Position numbers and translations under genes: made by a program. From the NCBI GenBank assembly GCA_035541215.1, contig DATKNV010000090.1, positions 1 to 12,146 of the forward strand: a stretch of DNA of 12,146 nt. The letters run 5' to 3'. The stretch is from DASZHJ01 sp035541215 (GTDB lineage: Bacteria; Pseudomonadota; Alphaproteobacteria; ATCC43930; CGMCC-115725). This document shows positions 5,936 through 12,146 of the stretch, one piece after another; the first letter of the stretch is position 1; each line of letters opens with the position of its first letter. The notes beneath the pieces are model-generated. The model was not told where the DNA came from. It did no database searches and saw only the letters and a list, made by a program, of their open reading frames with translations.

Positions 5936-6628
5936 TCAAATCTTCCGCCGCTCGCGGCGTTCCCACAGATCCGGGCGCCGCTCGCGCGTCGCCTTTTCCC
6001 GCTGCTCCTGCCGCCACCGCCGGATCCTCGCGTGGTCGCCGGAGAGCAGCACTTCCGGCACCGGCCGTCCCGCCCACTCCTGGGGCCGCGTGTAGTGCGG
6101 ATATTCCAGGAGCCCGTCCTCGAAGCTCTCCTCCGCGAGCGTCGCGGGCTCGCCCAGGACGCCCGGCAGCAGCCTGACGCAGGCGTCGATGAGCGCGATC
6201 GCCGCGGGCTCGCCGCCGGAGAGGACGAAGTCGCCGAGGCTCAGCTCCTCGATCGACCGCGCCTCGATCGCCCGCTCGTCCACGCCCTCGTAGCGCCCGC
6301 AGATGAGCGTGACGCCCGGACCCGCCGCGAGCTCCTTGACCCGTGCCTGCTCCACGCGCCGCCCCCGAGGCGAGAGGTAGATCACCGGACCGGGACCCGC
6401 GGCCTCCGCGATCGCGCGATCGAGCACGTCGGGCCGCATCACCATGCCGGGGCCGCCGCCGAAGGGGGCGTCGTCGACGGAGCGGTGTTTATCGCGCGCG
6501 AAGCCGCGGATGTCCACTGTTTCCAGGCGCCAGAGCCCCCGGCCGAGCGCGCCTCCCGCAAGCGAGCAGCCGAGCGGTCCCGGAAACATCTCCGGAAAGA
6601 GCGTGAGCACCGTCGCGACCCAGACCAC
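5936..6628 (-). CDS. trmD: tRNA (guanine-N1-)-methyltransferase (m1G37)
   Basis: TrmD methylates G37 next to the anticodon of tRNAs reading CNN codons, using S-adenosylmethionine, and so prevents +1 frameshifting. The 230 residues show the SPOUT-class trefoil-knot motifs: TLFPEMFPG (9-17), DDAPFGGGPGMVM (52-64), YLSPRGRR (84-91), LICGRYEGVDER (108-119), LSGGE (136-140), LPGVLGE (154-160) and the DGLLEYPHYTRP segment (171-182), whose Asp171 matches the catalytic aspartate. The start is GTG (6626-6628), 3 nt after the rimM stop. Its ribosome site AAGAGGA (6636-6642) lies inside the rimM 3' end, suggesting translational coupling. The C-terminus is unusually Arg/Glu-rich (RRWRQEQREKATRERR). Confidence 0.98.
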   Translation of the reverse strand: MVWVATVLTLFPEMFPGPLGCSLAGGALGRGLWRLETVDIRGFARDKHRSVDDAPFGGGPGMVMRPDVLDRAIAEAAGPGPVIYLSPRGRRVEQARVKELAAGPGVTLICGRYEGVDERAIEARSIEELSLGDFVLSGGEPAAIALIDACVRLLPGVLGEPATLAEESFEDGLLEYPHYTRPQEWAGRPVPEVLLSGDHARIRRWRQEQREKATRERRPDLWERRERRKI

Positions 6629-6631
6629 CTG

Positions 6632-7183
6632 TCAATCCTCTTCCACCTCTTGCGCTTCGATCGGCCGGTTCTCGAGCAAGCCCGGCACCGGCTCGATCAC
6701 CAAGCGCCCCGTTTCCAGCTCCACCACCGGGACCACGCGGTTCGTAAACGGCACCATCACCACGCCGCCGCCGGGCCGCCTCACCTCGAGGCTGGTGCCG
6801 GCTCCGTAATCGTGCACCGCCACCACCTCGCCGAGCGCCGTCCCGTCCGTCAGCTCCGCCCGAAGCCCCACGAGGTCGTCCCAGTAGAACTCGCCGGGCT
6901 TCGCGGGCGGGAGCGCGGAGCGGAGGACGTAGAGCCTGGTGCCCCGAAGCCGCGTCGCGGCGTCCCTGTCCGTCACGCCCTCGGCTTCCGCCAGCAGCGC
7001 GCCCCGTGCGCGCCCCACGAGCTGCAGCCGGAACCGGCGCTCCCCGCCCTCGTCCATGAGCGGTCCGTAGGCGACGATGTCCTCGGGCACTCCGGCGTAG
7101 CTGAGGACGCGCAACGCGCCCTTCACGCCATGCGCGCCGAGGATCATGCCCATGAGGACGCGCCGCTCGGACGAGGCGCCCAT
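6632..7183 (-). CDS. rimM: 16S rRNA processing / 30S maturation factor RimM
   Basis: RimM is a cytoplasmic assembly factor that binds uS19 and helps mature the 30S head. The 183 residues have the N-terminal RimM domain, with GAHGVKGALRV (16-26) near the start. A PRC-barrel domain begins at PGEFYWDDLVGLR (96-108) and runs through PFTNRVVPVVELETGRL (145-161) to PVPGLL (165-170). Tail residues are acidic (EAQEVEED). It starts 14 nt after the rpsP stop, with only a weak ribosome site visible (GAG), and ends 3 nt before trmD. This conserved order places ribosome assembly, tRNA modification and ribosomal protein genes in one message. Confidence 0.96.
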   Translation of the reverse strand: MGASSERRVLMGMILGAHGVKGALRVLSYAGVPEDIVAYGPLMDEGGERRFRLQLVGRARGALLAEAEGVTDRDAATRLRGTRLYVLRSALPPAKPGEFYWDDLVGLRAELTDGTALGEVVAVHDYGAGTSLEVRRPGGGVVMVPFTNRVVPVVELETGRLVIEPVPGLLENRPIEAQEVEED

Positions 7184-7197
7184 GGAAGGCTCGCGCC

Positions 7198-7569
7198 TCA
7201 GGCCTGCGGCGCGCTCTCGCCCGCCGCCGCCTCGCTGGCACCCTCGGCGGCCTTGGCGCGCTCCTGCGCCTTGGCGCGCGGCGCCGACTTCTTGGGCGTC
7301 TCGCGGATCTCGGGCTTGGGCGCGAGGCCGGCATCGCCGAGGAAGCGCGCCACGCGATCGCTCGGCGTCGCTCCCATCTTCATCCAGTGCTGGATGCGCT
7401 CGGCCTTCAGCACCACGCGGTCCTTGTGGCCGCGGTCGAGCATGGGATTGTAGGTCCCGACCTTCTCGATGAAGCGGCCGTCGCGCGGGCTGCGGCTGTC
7501 GGCGATGACGATCGAATAGAACGGACGCTTCTTCGCGCCGCCGCGTGTCATTCTGATTTTGAGAGCCAT
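7198..7569 (-). CDS. rpsP: 30S ribosomal protein bS16
   Basis: bS16 is a small-subunit structural protein. The N-terminal core is unmistakable: MALKIRMTRGGAKKRPFYSI, then VIADSRSPRDGRFIEKVGTYNP (21-42) and AERIQHWMKMGATPSDRVARFL (56-77). From about residue 84 there is an Ala/Lys/Glu-rich low-complexity tail (PKKSAPRAKAQERAKAAEG and on), which makes the protein 123 residues. Such extended tails occur in alphaproteobacterial bS16. The ribosome site AAAGGAGA (7573-7580) precedes the ATG at short spacing. The gene follows ffh after a 179-nt gap packed with palindromic repeats. It is the first gene of the tight four-gene ribosomal cluster. Confidence 0.98.
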   Translation of the reverse strand: MALKIRMTRGGAKKRPFYSIVIADSRSPRDGRFIEKVGTYNPMLDRGHKDRVVLKAERIQHWMKMGATPSDRVARFLGDAGLAPKPEIRETPKKSAPRAKAQERAKAAEGASEAAAGESAPQA

Positions 7570-7605
7570 GAGTCTCCTTTGGTTTAAGTCAGAGGGTTTG
7601 CGACA

Positions 7606-7734
7606 CCCTCACCCTCCCGTTGCGTCGCAACGGCCCCCAACCCTCTCCCGCAGAGCGGGAGAGGGACAAATTCTCCCTCTCCCATTGGAGATGGGAGAGG
7701 GTTGGGGCCCGCGCGTAGCGCGGGAGGGTGAGGG
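7606..7734. repeat. Nested palindromic mosaic in the ffh-rpsP gap
   Basis: This is the most elaborate element in the window. Outer arms CCCTCACCCTCCCG (7606-7619) and CGGGAGGGTGAGGG (7721-7734) pair perfectly over 14 bp. Inside are four local hairpins: 7617-7623 with 7627-7633 (7 bp, GTC loop); CCCTCTCCCGC 7641-7651 with 7655-7665 (11 bp, AGA loop); CCCTCTCCCAT 7675-7685 with 7691-7701 (11 bp); and CCCGCGC 7708-7714 with 7718-7724 (7 bp, GTA loop). A competing long-range stem pairs CCCCAACCCTCTCCC (7635-7649) with 7693-7707 over 15 bp. It fills most of the gap between ffh and rpsP. No U-tract follows toward rpsP. Confidence 0.9.
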
Positions 7735-7748
7735 CGGTAGGGTCATTC

Positions 7749-9140
7749 TCAATGCGGCCTGAAACCGCCGCCTCCGCCAGGGAGGATGCCGGAGAGGCCG
7801 CCGCGCATCAGGCCTTTCTTCCCGAGCTTCGAGACCTTCTTCATCATGTCCGCCATGTCCTGATACTGCTTCAGGAGCCGATTGACCTCCGGCACCGTCG
7901 TCCCGGAGCCGGCGGCGATGCGGCGGCGGCGCGAGGCATTGAGAAGCTTCGGATTCTTGCGCTCCTTCCGCGTCATCGAGGAGATGATCGCCTCCTGGCG
8001 CTTCAGCATGCTCTCGTCGATGCGGGCCTCCTCGAGCTGGCGCTTGATCTTGCCGACGCCCGGCAGCAGGCCCATGAGGCCGGACATCCCGCCCATCTTC
8101 TTGAGCTGCTTCAGCTGCGAGGCGAGGTCGTCGAGGTCGAAGCTCCCCTTCTGCATCTTGGCCGCGAGCTTCTCCGCCTCCTCGCGCTCGACGGTCTCGG
8201 CGGCTTTCTCGACGAGGCTCAGCACGTCGCCCATGCCGAGGATGCGGCCCGCGATGCGCTCGGGGTGGAAGGGCTCGAGCGCGTCGAGCTTCTCGCCGAC
8301 GCCCACGAATTTGATGGGCTTCCCCGTGATCGCGCGCATCGAGAGCGCAGCGCCGCCGCGGGCGTCGCCGTCGACGCGGGTCAGCACGATCCCCGTGATC
8401 CCCACGCGCTCGGAAAAGCTCTTGGCGACGTTGACGGCGTCTTGGCCCGTCATGGCATCCGCGACGAGCAAGGTTTCCGTCGGCCCCGTCGCATCGCGCA
8501 CCGCTGCCGCCTCCGCCATCAGGCCCTCGTCGATGTGGAGGCGCCCCGCGGTATCGAGCATCAGCACGTCGTAGCCGCCGAGCTTCGCCGCCTGATGCGC
8601 GCGCCTGGCGATCGCGAGCGGCTGCTCGCCCGCGATGAAGGGCAGCGTATCGACGCCCACCTGCCGCCCGAGCACCGCGAGCTGCTCCTGCGCCGCCGGG
8701 CGGTTCACGTCGAGGGAGGCCATCATGACTTTCTTGCGCTGCCGGTCCTTGAGGAGGCGCGCGAGCTTCGCCGTGGTGGTGGTCTTACCCGAGCCCTGGA
8801 GCCCCACCATCATCACCACGACCGGGGCAGGCGCGTTGAGGTTGACACCCTGCTCGACTGGGGGCGCTCCCGCCTCGCCTCCGAGCGTCTCCACGAGATG
8901 GTCGTGCACGATCTTCACGACCATCTGCGCGGGGGTGACGGAGCGGATCACCTCCTGACCCACCGCCTTGGCCCTGACCCCGTCGACGAAGCTCTTGACG
9001 ACCGGAAGCGCCACGTCCGCCTCGAGGAGGGCGACGCGGATTTCCCGGAGCGCCGCCTCGACGTCGCTCTCCGACAGCGCGCCGCGGCGGCGCAGCCGGT
9101 CGAAGACGCCGGTCAGACGGTTGCTCAGGCTCTCGAACAT
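7749..9140 (-). CDS. ffh: Signal recognition particle GTPase Ffh (SRP54)
   Basis: Ffh binds 4.5S RNA and signal sequences of nascent membrane proteins, and targets ribosomes to the FtsY receptor at the inner membrane. The 463 residues show an N domain (1-about 95), then the G domain with P-loop GLQGSGKTTT (113-122), DVNRPAA (144-150), DTAGR (196-200) and TRVDGDARGG (254-263). The Met-rich M domain (about 300-455) has SRRRRIAAGSG (403-413) as the SRP-RNA-binding signature and ends in a Gly-rich tail. The start MFESLSNRLTGVF is the family start, with GGAG (9146-9149) 5 nt upstream. An in-frame start at 9182 adds 14 non-family residues and is rejected. A promoter lies at 9243-9271. Ffh heads the ffh-rpsP-rimM-trmD-rplS order. 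Confidence 0.98.
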   Translation of the reverse strand: MFESLSNRLTGVFDRLRRRGALSESDVEAALREIRVALLEADVALPVVKSFVDGVRAKAVGQEVIRSVTPAQMVVKIVHDHLVETLGGEAGAPPVEQGVNLNAPAPVVVMMVGLQGSGKTTTTAKLARLLKDRQRKKVMMASLDVNRPAAQEQLAVLGRQVGVDTLPFIAGEQPLAIARRAHQAAKLGGYDVLMLDTAGRLHIDEGLMAEAAAVRDATGPTETLLVADAMTGQDAVNVAKSFSERVGITGIVLTRVDGDARGGAALSMRAITGKPIKFVGVGEKLDALEPFHPERIAGRILGMGDVLSLVEKAAETVEREEAEKLAAKMQKGSFDLDDLASQLKQLKKMGGMSGLMGLLPGVGKIKRQLEEARIDESMLKRQEAIISSMTRKERKNPKLLNASRRRRIAAGSGTTVPEVNRLLKQYQDMADMMKKVSKLGKKGLMRGGLSGILPGGGGGFRPH

Positions 9141-9222
9141 CCCTGCTCCATCGCAAAAGCCAACTAGGCCAGCGCGCGACACTCGCGGACCGGCCGACCC
9201 CCTCGGGGGCGAGAACGAACGT

Positions 9223-9236
9223 GCTTCCTGGGAAGC
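9223..9236. repeat. Short inverted repeat at the predicted 5' end of the ffh mRNA
   Basis: GCTTCC (9223-9228) and GGAAGC (9231-9236) flank a 2-base centre. If transcription starts near 9236, this hairpin would be at the extreme 5' end of the message. A second GC hairpin, CCCCC/GGGGG, lies at 9198-9209. Either could alternatively serve as a weak 3' end for dctM. No T-run is present. Confidence 0.4.
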
Positions 9237-9242
9237 CGCGGA

Positions 9243-9271
9243 AAACTACGGGAAGGGGACGCGGGTGTCAA
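9243..9271 (-). promoter_or_regulatory. Sigma-70-type promoter upstream of ffh
   Basis: On the minus strand, a perfect -35 TTGACA (9266-9271) is followed after exactly 17 nt by TAGTTT (9243-9248), which matches TATAAT at three of six positions. A start near 9236 would give an mRNA leader of about 96 nt. The site lies between the dctM stop and ffh, where a promoter for the SRP/ribosomal block is expected. Confidence 0.65.
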
Positions 9272-9289
9272 ATCGGGGCGGCCTGCCCC

Positions 9290-10576
9290 TCAATGCCCCG
9301 TCAGCAGCCGCGGCAGCCAAAGGCTGAGCGGCGGCCATACCGTAATCGCCACCAATACGAGCAGCAGCGGCACGAGCCAGGGGAGGATCGCCCGCGACAT
9401 CGTCTCGAAGCTGATGCCCGCGATCCGCGAGGTCACGAAGAGCACCACGCCGATCGGCGGGTGGATGGTGCCGAGGATCAGGTTCAGGATCATGATGAGG
9501 CCGAACTGCACGGGATCGACACCGAAGCTCGCCGCCGCCGGAGAGAGGATCGGGATCAGGATCAGCAGTGCCGCCAGCACCTCCATGAAGCAGCCGATGA
9601 GCAGCAGGATCAGGTTGCAGGCCAGGAGGAAGACCAGGGGGTCGTGGATCGTCGCCACGACGGCGGGGGCCAGCGTCTGAGGGATGCGCGAGATCGAGAG
9701 GCACCAGCCGAGCGCGCCCGCGGCCATCACCAGCACCATGACGATGCCGGTGGTCTCCGCGGTCTCGATCAGGATCGCCGGCAGCATCCGGAGCTCGAGG
9801 GTGCGGTAGATGCCGAAGCCCAGGACGAGCGCGTAGCAGGTCGCGACCGCCGCCGCCTCGGTCGGCGTGAAGTAGCCGCTGAAGAGGCCCGCGAGCAGGA
9901 TCACCGGCGCGAGCAAGGCCCAGAATCCGGCCTTGAAGGCGATCCAGATGCCGCGCAGTCCCGCAAAGGGATGCCGCGGCATCCCCTGGCGCTTGGCGAC
10001 GACGGCCACCATGACCATGAGGCTCGCGGCCATCAGCAGGCCCGGAATGAATCCCGCCATGAATAGCCGGCCGATCGAGACGTCGGCGGTGACGCCGTAG
10101 ATGACCATCGGGAGGCTCGGCGGAATGATCGGCCCGATGGTCGCGGCGGCAGCGGTGATCGATGCCGCGACCTCCGGCCGGTATCCGACGCGCCGCATGG
10201 ATTTGATCTCGACCGCGCCGACGCCCGCGGCATCCGCGACCGCCGAGCCCACCATCCCCGCGAAGATCGTGCTCGCGAGGATGCTCGCATGTGCATAGCC
10301 GCCCCTGAGCCAGCCCAGAAGCGAGCTCGCGAAGCCCACGATGCGATCGTTGATCCGCGCCGCCGCGAGGATGTTGCCCATGAGGATGAAGAGCGGCGCC
10401 GCCACGATCGGAAAAGAGTTCATGGCCTGCGCCATCTTCTGCGGCACGATCGTCGGCGATAGCCCGCCCAGGAGGACGAAGGCGAAGGCCGCGAGCCCCA
10501 TGGCCGCGAAGAGCGGCACGCCCGCGAGGATGGCCGCGAGCCAGACCGCCGCGATCTCGATCATGAGCTCCGTCAT
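9290..10576 (-). CDS. dctM: TRAP transporter large membrane subunit (DctM family)
   Basis: This is the large integral-membrane, ion-coupled permease of a tripartite ATP-independent periplasmic transporter; it moves substrate delivered by the DctP protein using a cation gradient. The 428 residues are almost entirely hydrophobic helices. Family segments are FAGMVGSAVADAAGVG (105-120), IGPIIPPSLPMVIYG (147-161), GYFTPTEAAAVA (234-245) and LGTIHPPIGVVLFVT (368-382). The start MTELMIEI is chosen because its ATG overlaps the dctQ stop as ATGA (10573-10576). A ribosome site GGGGAGGAG (10585-10593) lies 8 nt upstream. The frame stays open upstream to 11032, but that extension is Arg/His-rich and is only dctQ read out of frame. 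The substrate is not deducible. Confidence 0.95.
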   Translation of the reverse strand: MTELMIEIAAVWLAAILAGVPLFAAMGLAAFAFVLLGGLSPTIVPQKMAQAMNSFPIVAAPLFILMGNILAAARINDRIVGFASSLLGWLRGGYAHASILASTIFAGMVGSAVADAAGVGAVEIKSMRRVGYRPEVAASITAAAATIGPIIPPSLPMVIYGVTADVSIGRLFMAGFIPGLLMAASLMVMVAVVAKRQGMPRHPFAGLRGIWIAFKAGFWALLAPVILLAGLFSGYFTPTEAAAVATCYALVLGFGIYRTLELRMLPAILIETAETTGIVMVLVMAAGALGWCLSISRIPQTLAPAVVATIHDPLVFLLACNLILLLIGCFMEVLAALLILIPILSPAAASFGVDPVQFGLIMILNLILGTIHPPIGVVLFVTSRIAGISFETMSRAILPWLVPLLLVLVAITVWPPLSLWLPRLLTGH

Positions 10577-11073
10577 TCCGACCGCTCCTCCCCGGGGGCG
10601 GGCGGCAGCGGCGATCGGCCGAGCGCCGCTCCCGCGTCGACCGCGGCCTGGGCGAAGGTGACGGCGCCCGCGAGCAGCATCGGCACGTACATCCAGGCGA
10701 GCGAGAGCGGCAAGGTCAGCGCGAACATGTCGGCGTTTCGCCGCACGAGATCCACGGCGAACCACCCCACCATGATGCCCATGAGGGCGACCGAGGCTTG
10801 AATGACGACCTCGGCCGCGCGCCACGCGCCGCGCGGCAGGAGATCGTGGAAGAAGCGGATGCGGATATGGGCGCGGCGCCGGGTCGCCAGCAGCCAGCCA
10901 AAGACCGCGAGCCACACCATCAGAAAGCGCGAGGCCTCGTCGGTCCAGATCAGGGGATCGCCGAGCGCGCGGGTGACGACGCCCAGCATCACCACCACGA
11001 GGAGCGTGCCGATGAGGCCGAAGGCGATCCACTGGATCGCGAGATCGAGCGCGGCGCGAAGCCTCGCGATCAT
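10573..11073 (-). CDS. dctQ: TRAP transporter small membrane subunit (DctQ family)
   Basis: This is the small four-helix membrane subunit that partners DctM in a TRAP transporter. Hydrophobic segments lie at about 12-34, 46-64, 88-109 and 126-147 of 166 residues. The family motif LIWTDEASRFLMVWLAVFGW (41-60) is present, followed by the basic loop ATRRRAHIRIRFFHDLLP (63-80). The C-terminus is a Pro/Gly-rich polar tail. It follows dctP by 55 nt and overlaps dctM by four bases (ATGA), consistent with translational coupling and 1:1 assembly. The ribosome site before the ATG at 11071-11073 is weak. Confidence 0.93.
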   Translation of the reverse strand: MIARLRAALDLAIQWIAFGLIGTLLVVVMLGVVTRALGDPLIWTDEASRFLMVWLAVFGWLLATRRRAHIRIRFFHDLLPRGAWRAAEVVIQASVALMGIMVGWFAVDLVRRNADMFALTLPLSLAWMYVPMLLAGAVTFAQAAVDAGAALGRSPLPPAPGEERSE

Positions 11074-11128
11074 CCGAGCATGGCGTCCGAATTATCGGCC
11101 GCGCGGCGTCTCACTGCGCGCGCTCCGC

Positions 11129-12124
11129 TCAGAGAGCCGCGATGCGCTCCCAGAGCCCCTTCCCCCATTTGTCCTCGAACTTCGCGGGAACCGAGGCGAG
11201 GACGGGCTTGCGGAAGCTCTCGAGGTCCGGCGCGATCACCTCCATCCCGGCCTTCTTGAAGGTCTCGGCGAGGCTCGCCTCCTGGGAAAGGATCTCGCCG
11301 TCCTGCCAGGCCCCGTGCGTCTCGAGCGCGCTCCGGAGTACGGATTGCTCCGAAGCCGAGAGCGCGGCCCAGCTCTTCTCGTTGATGGCGATGAGCCGGG
11401 GCGTGATGATGTGCCCGGTCAGCGTCAGGTACTTCTGCACCTCGTAGAATTTGTTGCTCTGGATGGTCGGCAGCGGGTTCTCCTGGCCGTCCACCGCTCC
11501 TTGGCTGAGGGCGAGATAGAGCTCGCTGATGTTCATCGGCGTCGGACGCGCGCCCCAGGCCTCCACCATCGCGCGGAAGGTGTCGACCTCGGGGATGCGC
11601 AGCTTGAATCCCTTCAAGTCCTCGACGATGCGGACGGCCTTCGTCCCCGAGGTCAGGTGACGCTTGCCGTAATAGGTGCCGCCGATGACGCGCATGCCGC
11701 GCTTCTCCACGAGAAGCTGGCTCATCTCCGTCATCACGCTCGAGGTCAAGGCGCGCCGCACCTGCGCGGCGTCGCGCCAGATATAGGGCGCCTCCAGGAT
11801 CGAGAATTGCGCCACGAACTGCCCGTACTGCGCCGCGCCCTCGTCGACCATCTGGATCGCGCCCGTCGCGGTCGATTCGATCACGTCGCGCGAGGAGCCG
11901 AGCTGGCCGCCGGGGAAGGTCTGGATCTCCACCGCGCCGTTCGTCTTCTCCTTCACCTCCTTGGCGACGCGATCCATCATGATGGCGCTGGGATGGGTGG
12001 GTGCGAGCACCGAGCCCCAGCGAAGCACCGTGGCGGCACGGCCCGAACGCGGCAGGCTGAGAATGGCGGCACCGGCCGCAGCGGCCCGCAAGATTTCCCG
12101 GCGGCGGATACGCATCGCTGACAT
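11129..12124 (-). CDS. dctP: TRAP transporter periplasmic substrate-binding protein (DctP family)
   Basis: This is the periplasmic receptor that captures an organic acid-type ligand and hands it to DctQM. The 331 residues begin with a signal peptide carrying a Tat-like motif, RREILR (8-13). A hydrophobic stretch (14-24) and a likely cleavage near Ala30-Ala31 (SGRAA) follow. Mature-domain hallmarks are HPSAIMMDRVAKEVKEKTNG (44-63), TFPGGQLG (69-76), LKGFKLRIPE (170-179) with Arg176 in the ligand-carboxylate position, and NISELYLALSQGAVDGQENP (198-217). The first ATG is preferred because AGGGAGGGAGGA ends 4 nt upstream. It is the promoter-proximal gene of dctPQM, and its promoter lies beyond the window. 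Ligand identity cannot be read from the sequence. Confidence 0.95.
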   Translation of the reverse strand: MSAMRIRRREILRAAAAGAAILSLPRSGRAATVLRWGSVLAPTHPSAIMMDRVAKEVKEKTNGAVEIQTFPGGQLGSSRDVIESTATGAIQMVDEGAAQYGQFVAQFSILEAPYIWRDAAQVRRALTSSVMTEMSQLLVEKRGMRVIGGTYYGKRHLTSGTKAVRIVEDLKGFKLRIPEVDTFRAMVEAWGARPTPMNISELYLALSQGAVDGQENPLPTIQSNKFYEVQKYLTLTGHIITPRLIAINEKSWAALSASEQSVLRSALETHGAWQDGEILSQEASLAETFKKAGMEVIAPDLESFRKPVLASVPAKFEDKWGKGLWERIAAL

Positions 12125-12146
12125 GCTGTCCTCCCTCCCTGGATCG

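Noticed and set aside
4250..7453. Long plus-strand open frames (454 and 577 codons) opposite leuC and the rplS-trmD-rimM-rpsP genes
   Set aside because: The minus strand carries unmistakable conserved proteins over the whole span. The antisense translations are low complexity and cross gene boundaries.
7728..9167. 479-codon plus-strand open frame opposite ffh
   Set aside because: It is an antisense shadow of ffh with His/Arg/Leu-rich composition and no recognisable domain.
10577..11032. N-terminal extension of dctM
   Set aside because: The extension is Arg/His/Gly-rich and is dctQ read in another frame. The ATGA overlap and ribosome site support the start at 10576.
10802..12121. 439-codon plus-strand open frame opposite dctQ and dctP
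   Set aside because: It spans two minus-strand genes with clear family motifs, and its own translation is compositionally biased and unrecognisable.

Overview
The window is high-GC bacterial chromosome. The order ffh-rpsP-rimM-trmD-rplS-leuC-leuD-leuB, together with the protein sequences, points to an alphaproteobacterium. The lower rank is uncertain; a Rhizobiales- or Rhodospirillales-type genome would fit. I see no rRNA, tRNA, CRISPR array, insertion sequence or phage gene. Coding density is high, and all intact genes except the leftmost lie on the minus strand.

Layout from left to right. Positions 1-1665 (+) hold most of an NDP-forming acyl/acetyl-CoA synthetase-like protein that is cut by the window edge. 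Its ATP-grasp part appears reduced to a C-terminal remnant. It converges on leuB (1662-2771, -), and the two stop codons share one CTAG. Continuing rightwards on the minus strand are leuD, a small DUF4282-type membrane protein, leuC, rplS, trmD, rimM, rpsP and ffh (9140). Beyond these is a tripartite TRAP transporter, dctM-dctQ-dctP, transcribed dctP to dctM toward ffh.

Read in the direction of transcription, the central block starts at a good sigma-70-type promoter upstream of ffh (-35 TTGACA, 17-nt spacer, -10 TAGTTT). It runs through the signal recognition particle GTPase, ribosomal protein bS16, the 30S maturation factor RimM, the tRNA m1G37 methyltransferase TrmD and ribosomal protein bL19. 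It then enters leucine biosynthesis: isopropylmalate isomerase LeuC plus LeuD, and dehydrogenase LeuB. The rpsP-rimM-trmD-rplS genes are packed with gaps of 3 to 16 nt.

The larger gaps (ffh/rpsP, rplS/leuC, leuD/leuB) each carry a member of one palindromic repeat family, with outer arms of the type CTCACCC(TCCC)...(GGGA)GGGTGAG. The members grow in complexity: one hairpin in leuD/leuB, two hairpins inside an outer stem in rplS/leuC, and a nested mosaic of about 130 nt in ffh/rpsP. The DUF4282/leuD gap has two other strong inverted repeats. None has a U-tract, so they do not look like ordinary intrinsic terminators.

The main points for a second look are the repeat family, the ATP-grasp-truncated CoA synthetase, and the membrane-protein gene lying between the two isopropylmalate isomerase subunit genes. 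I found no clearly new multi-gene system.
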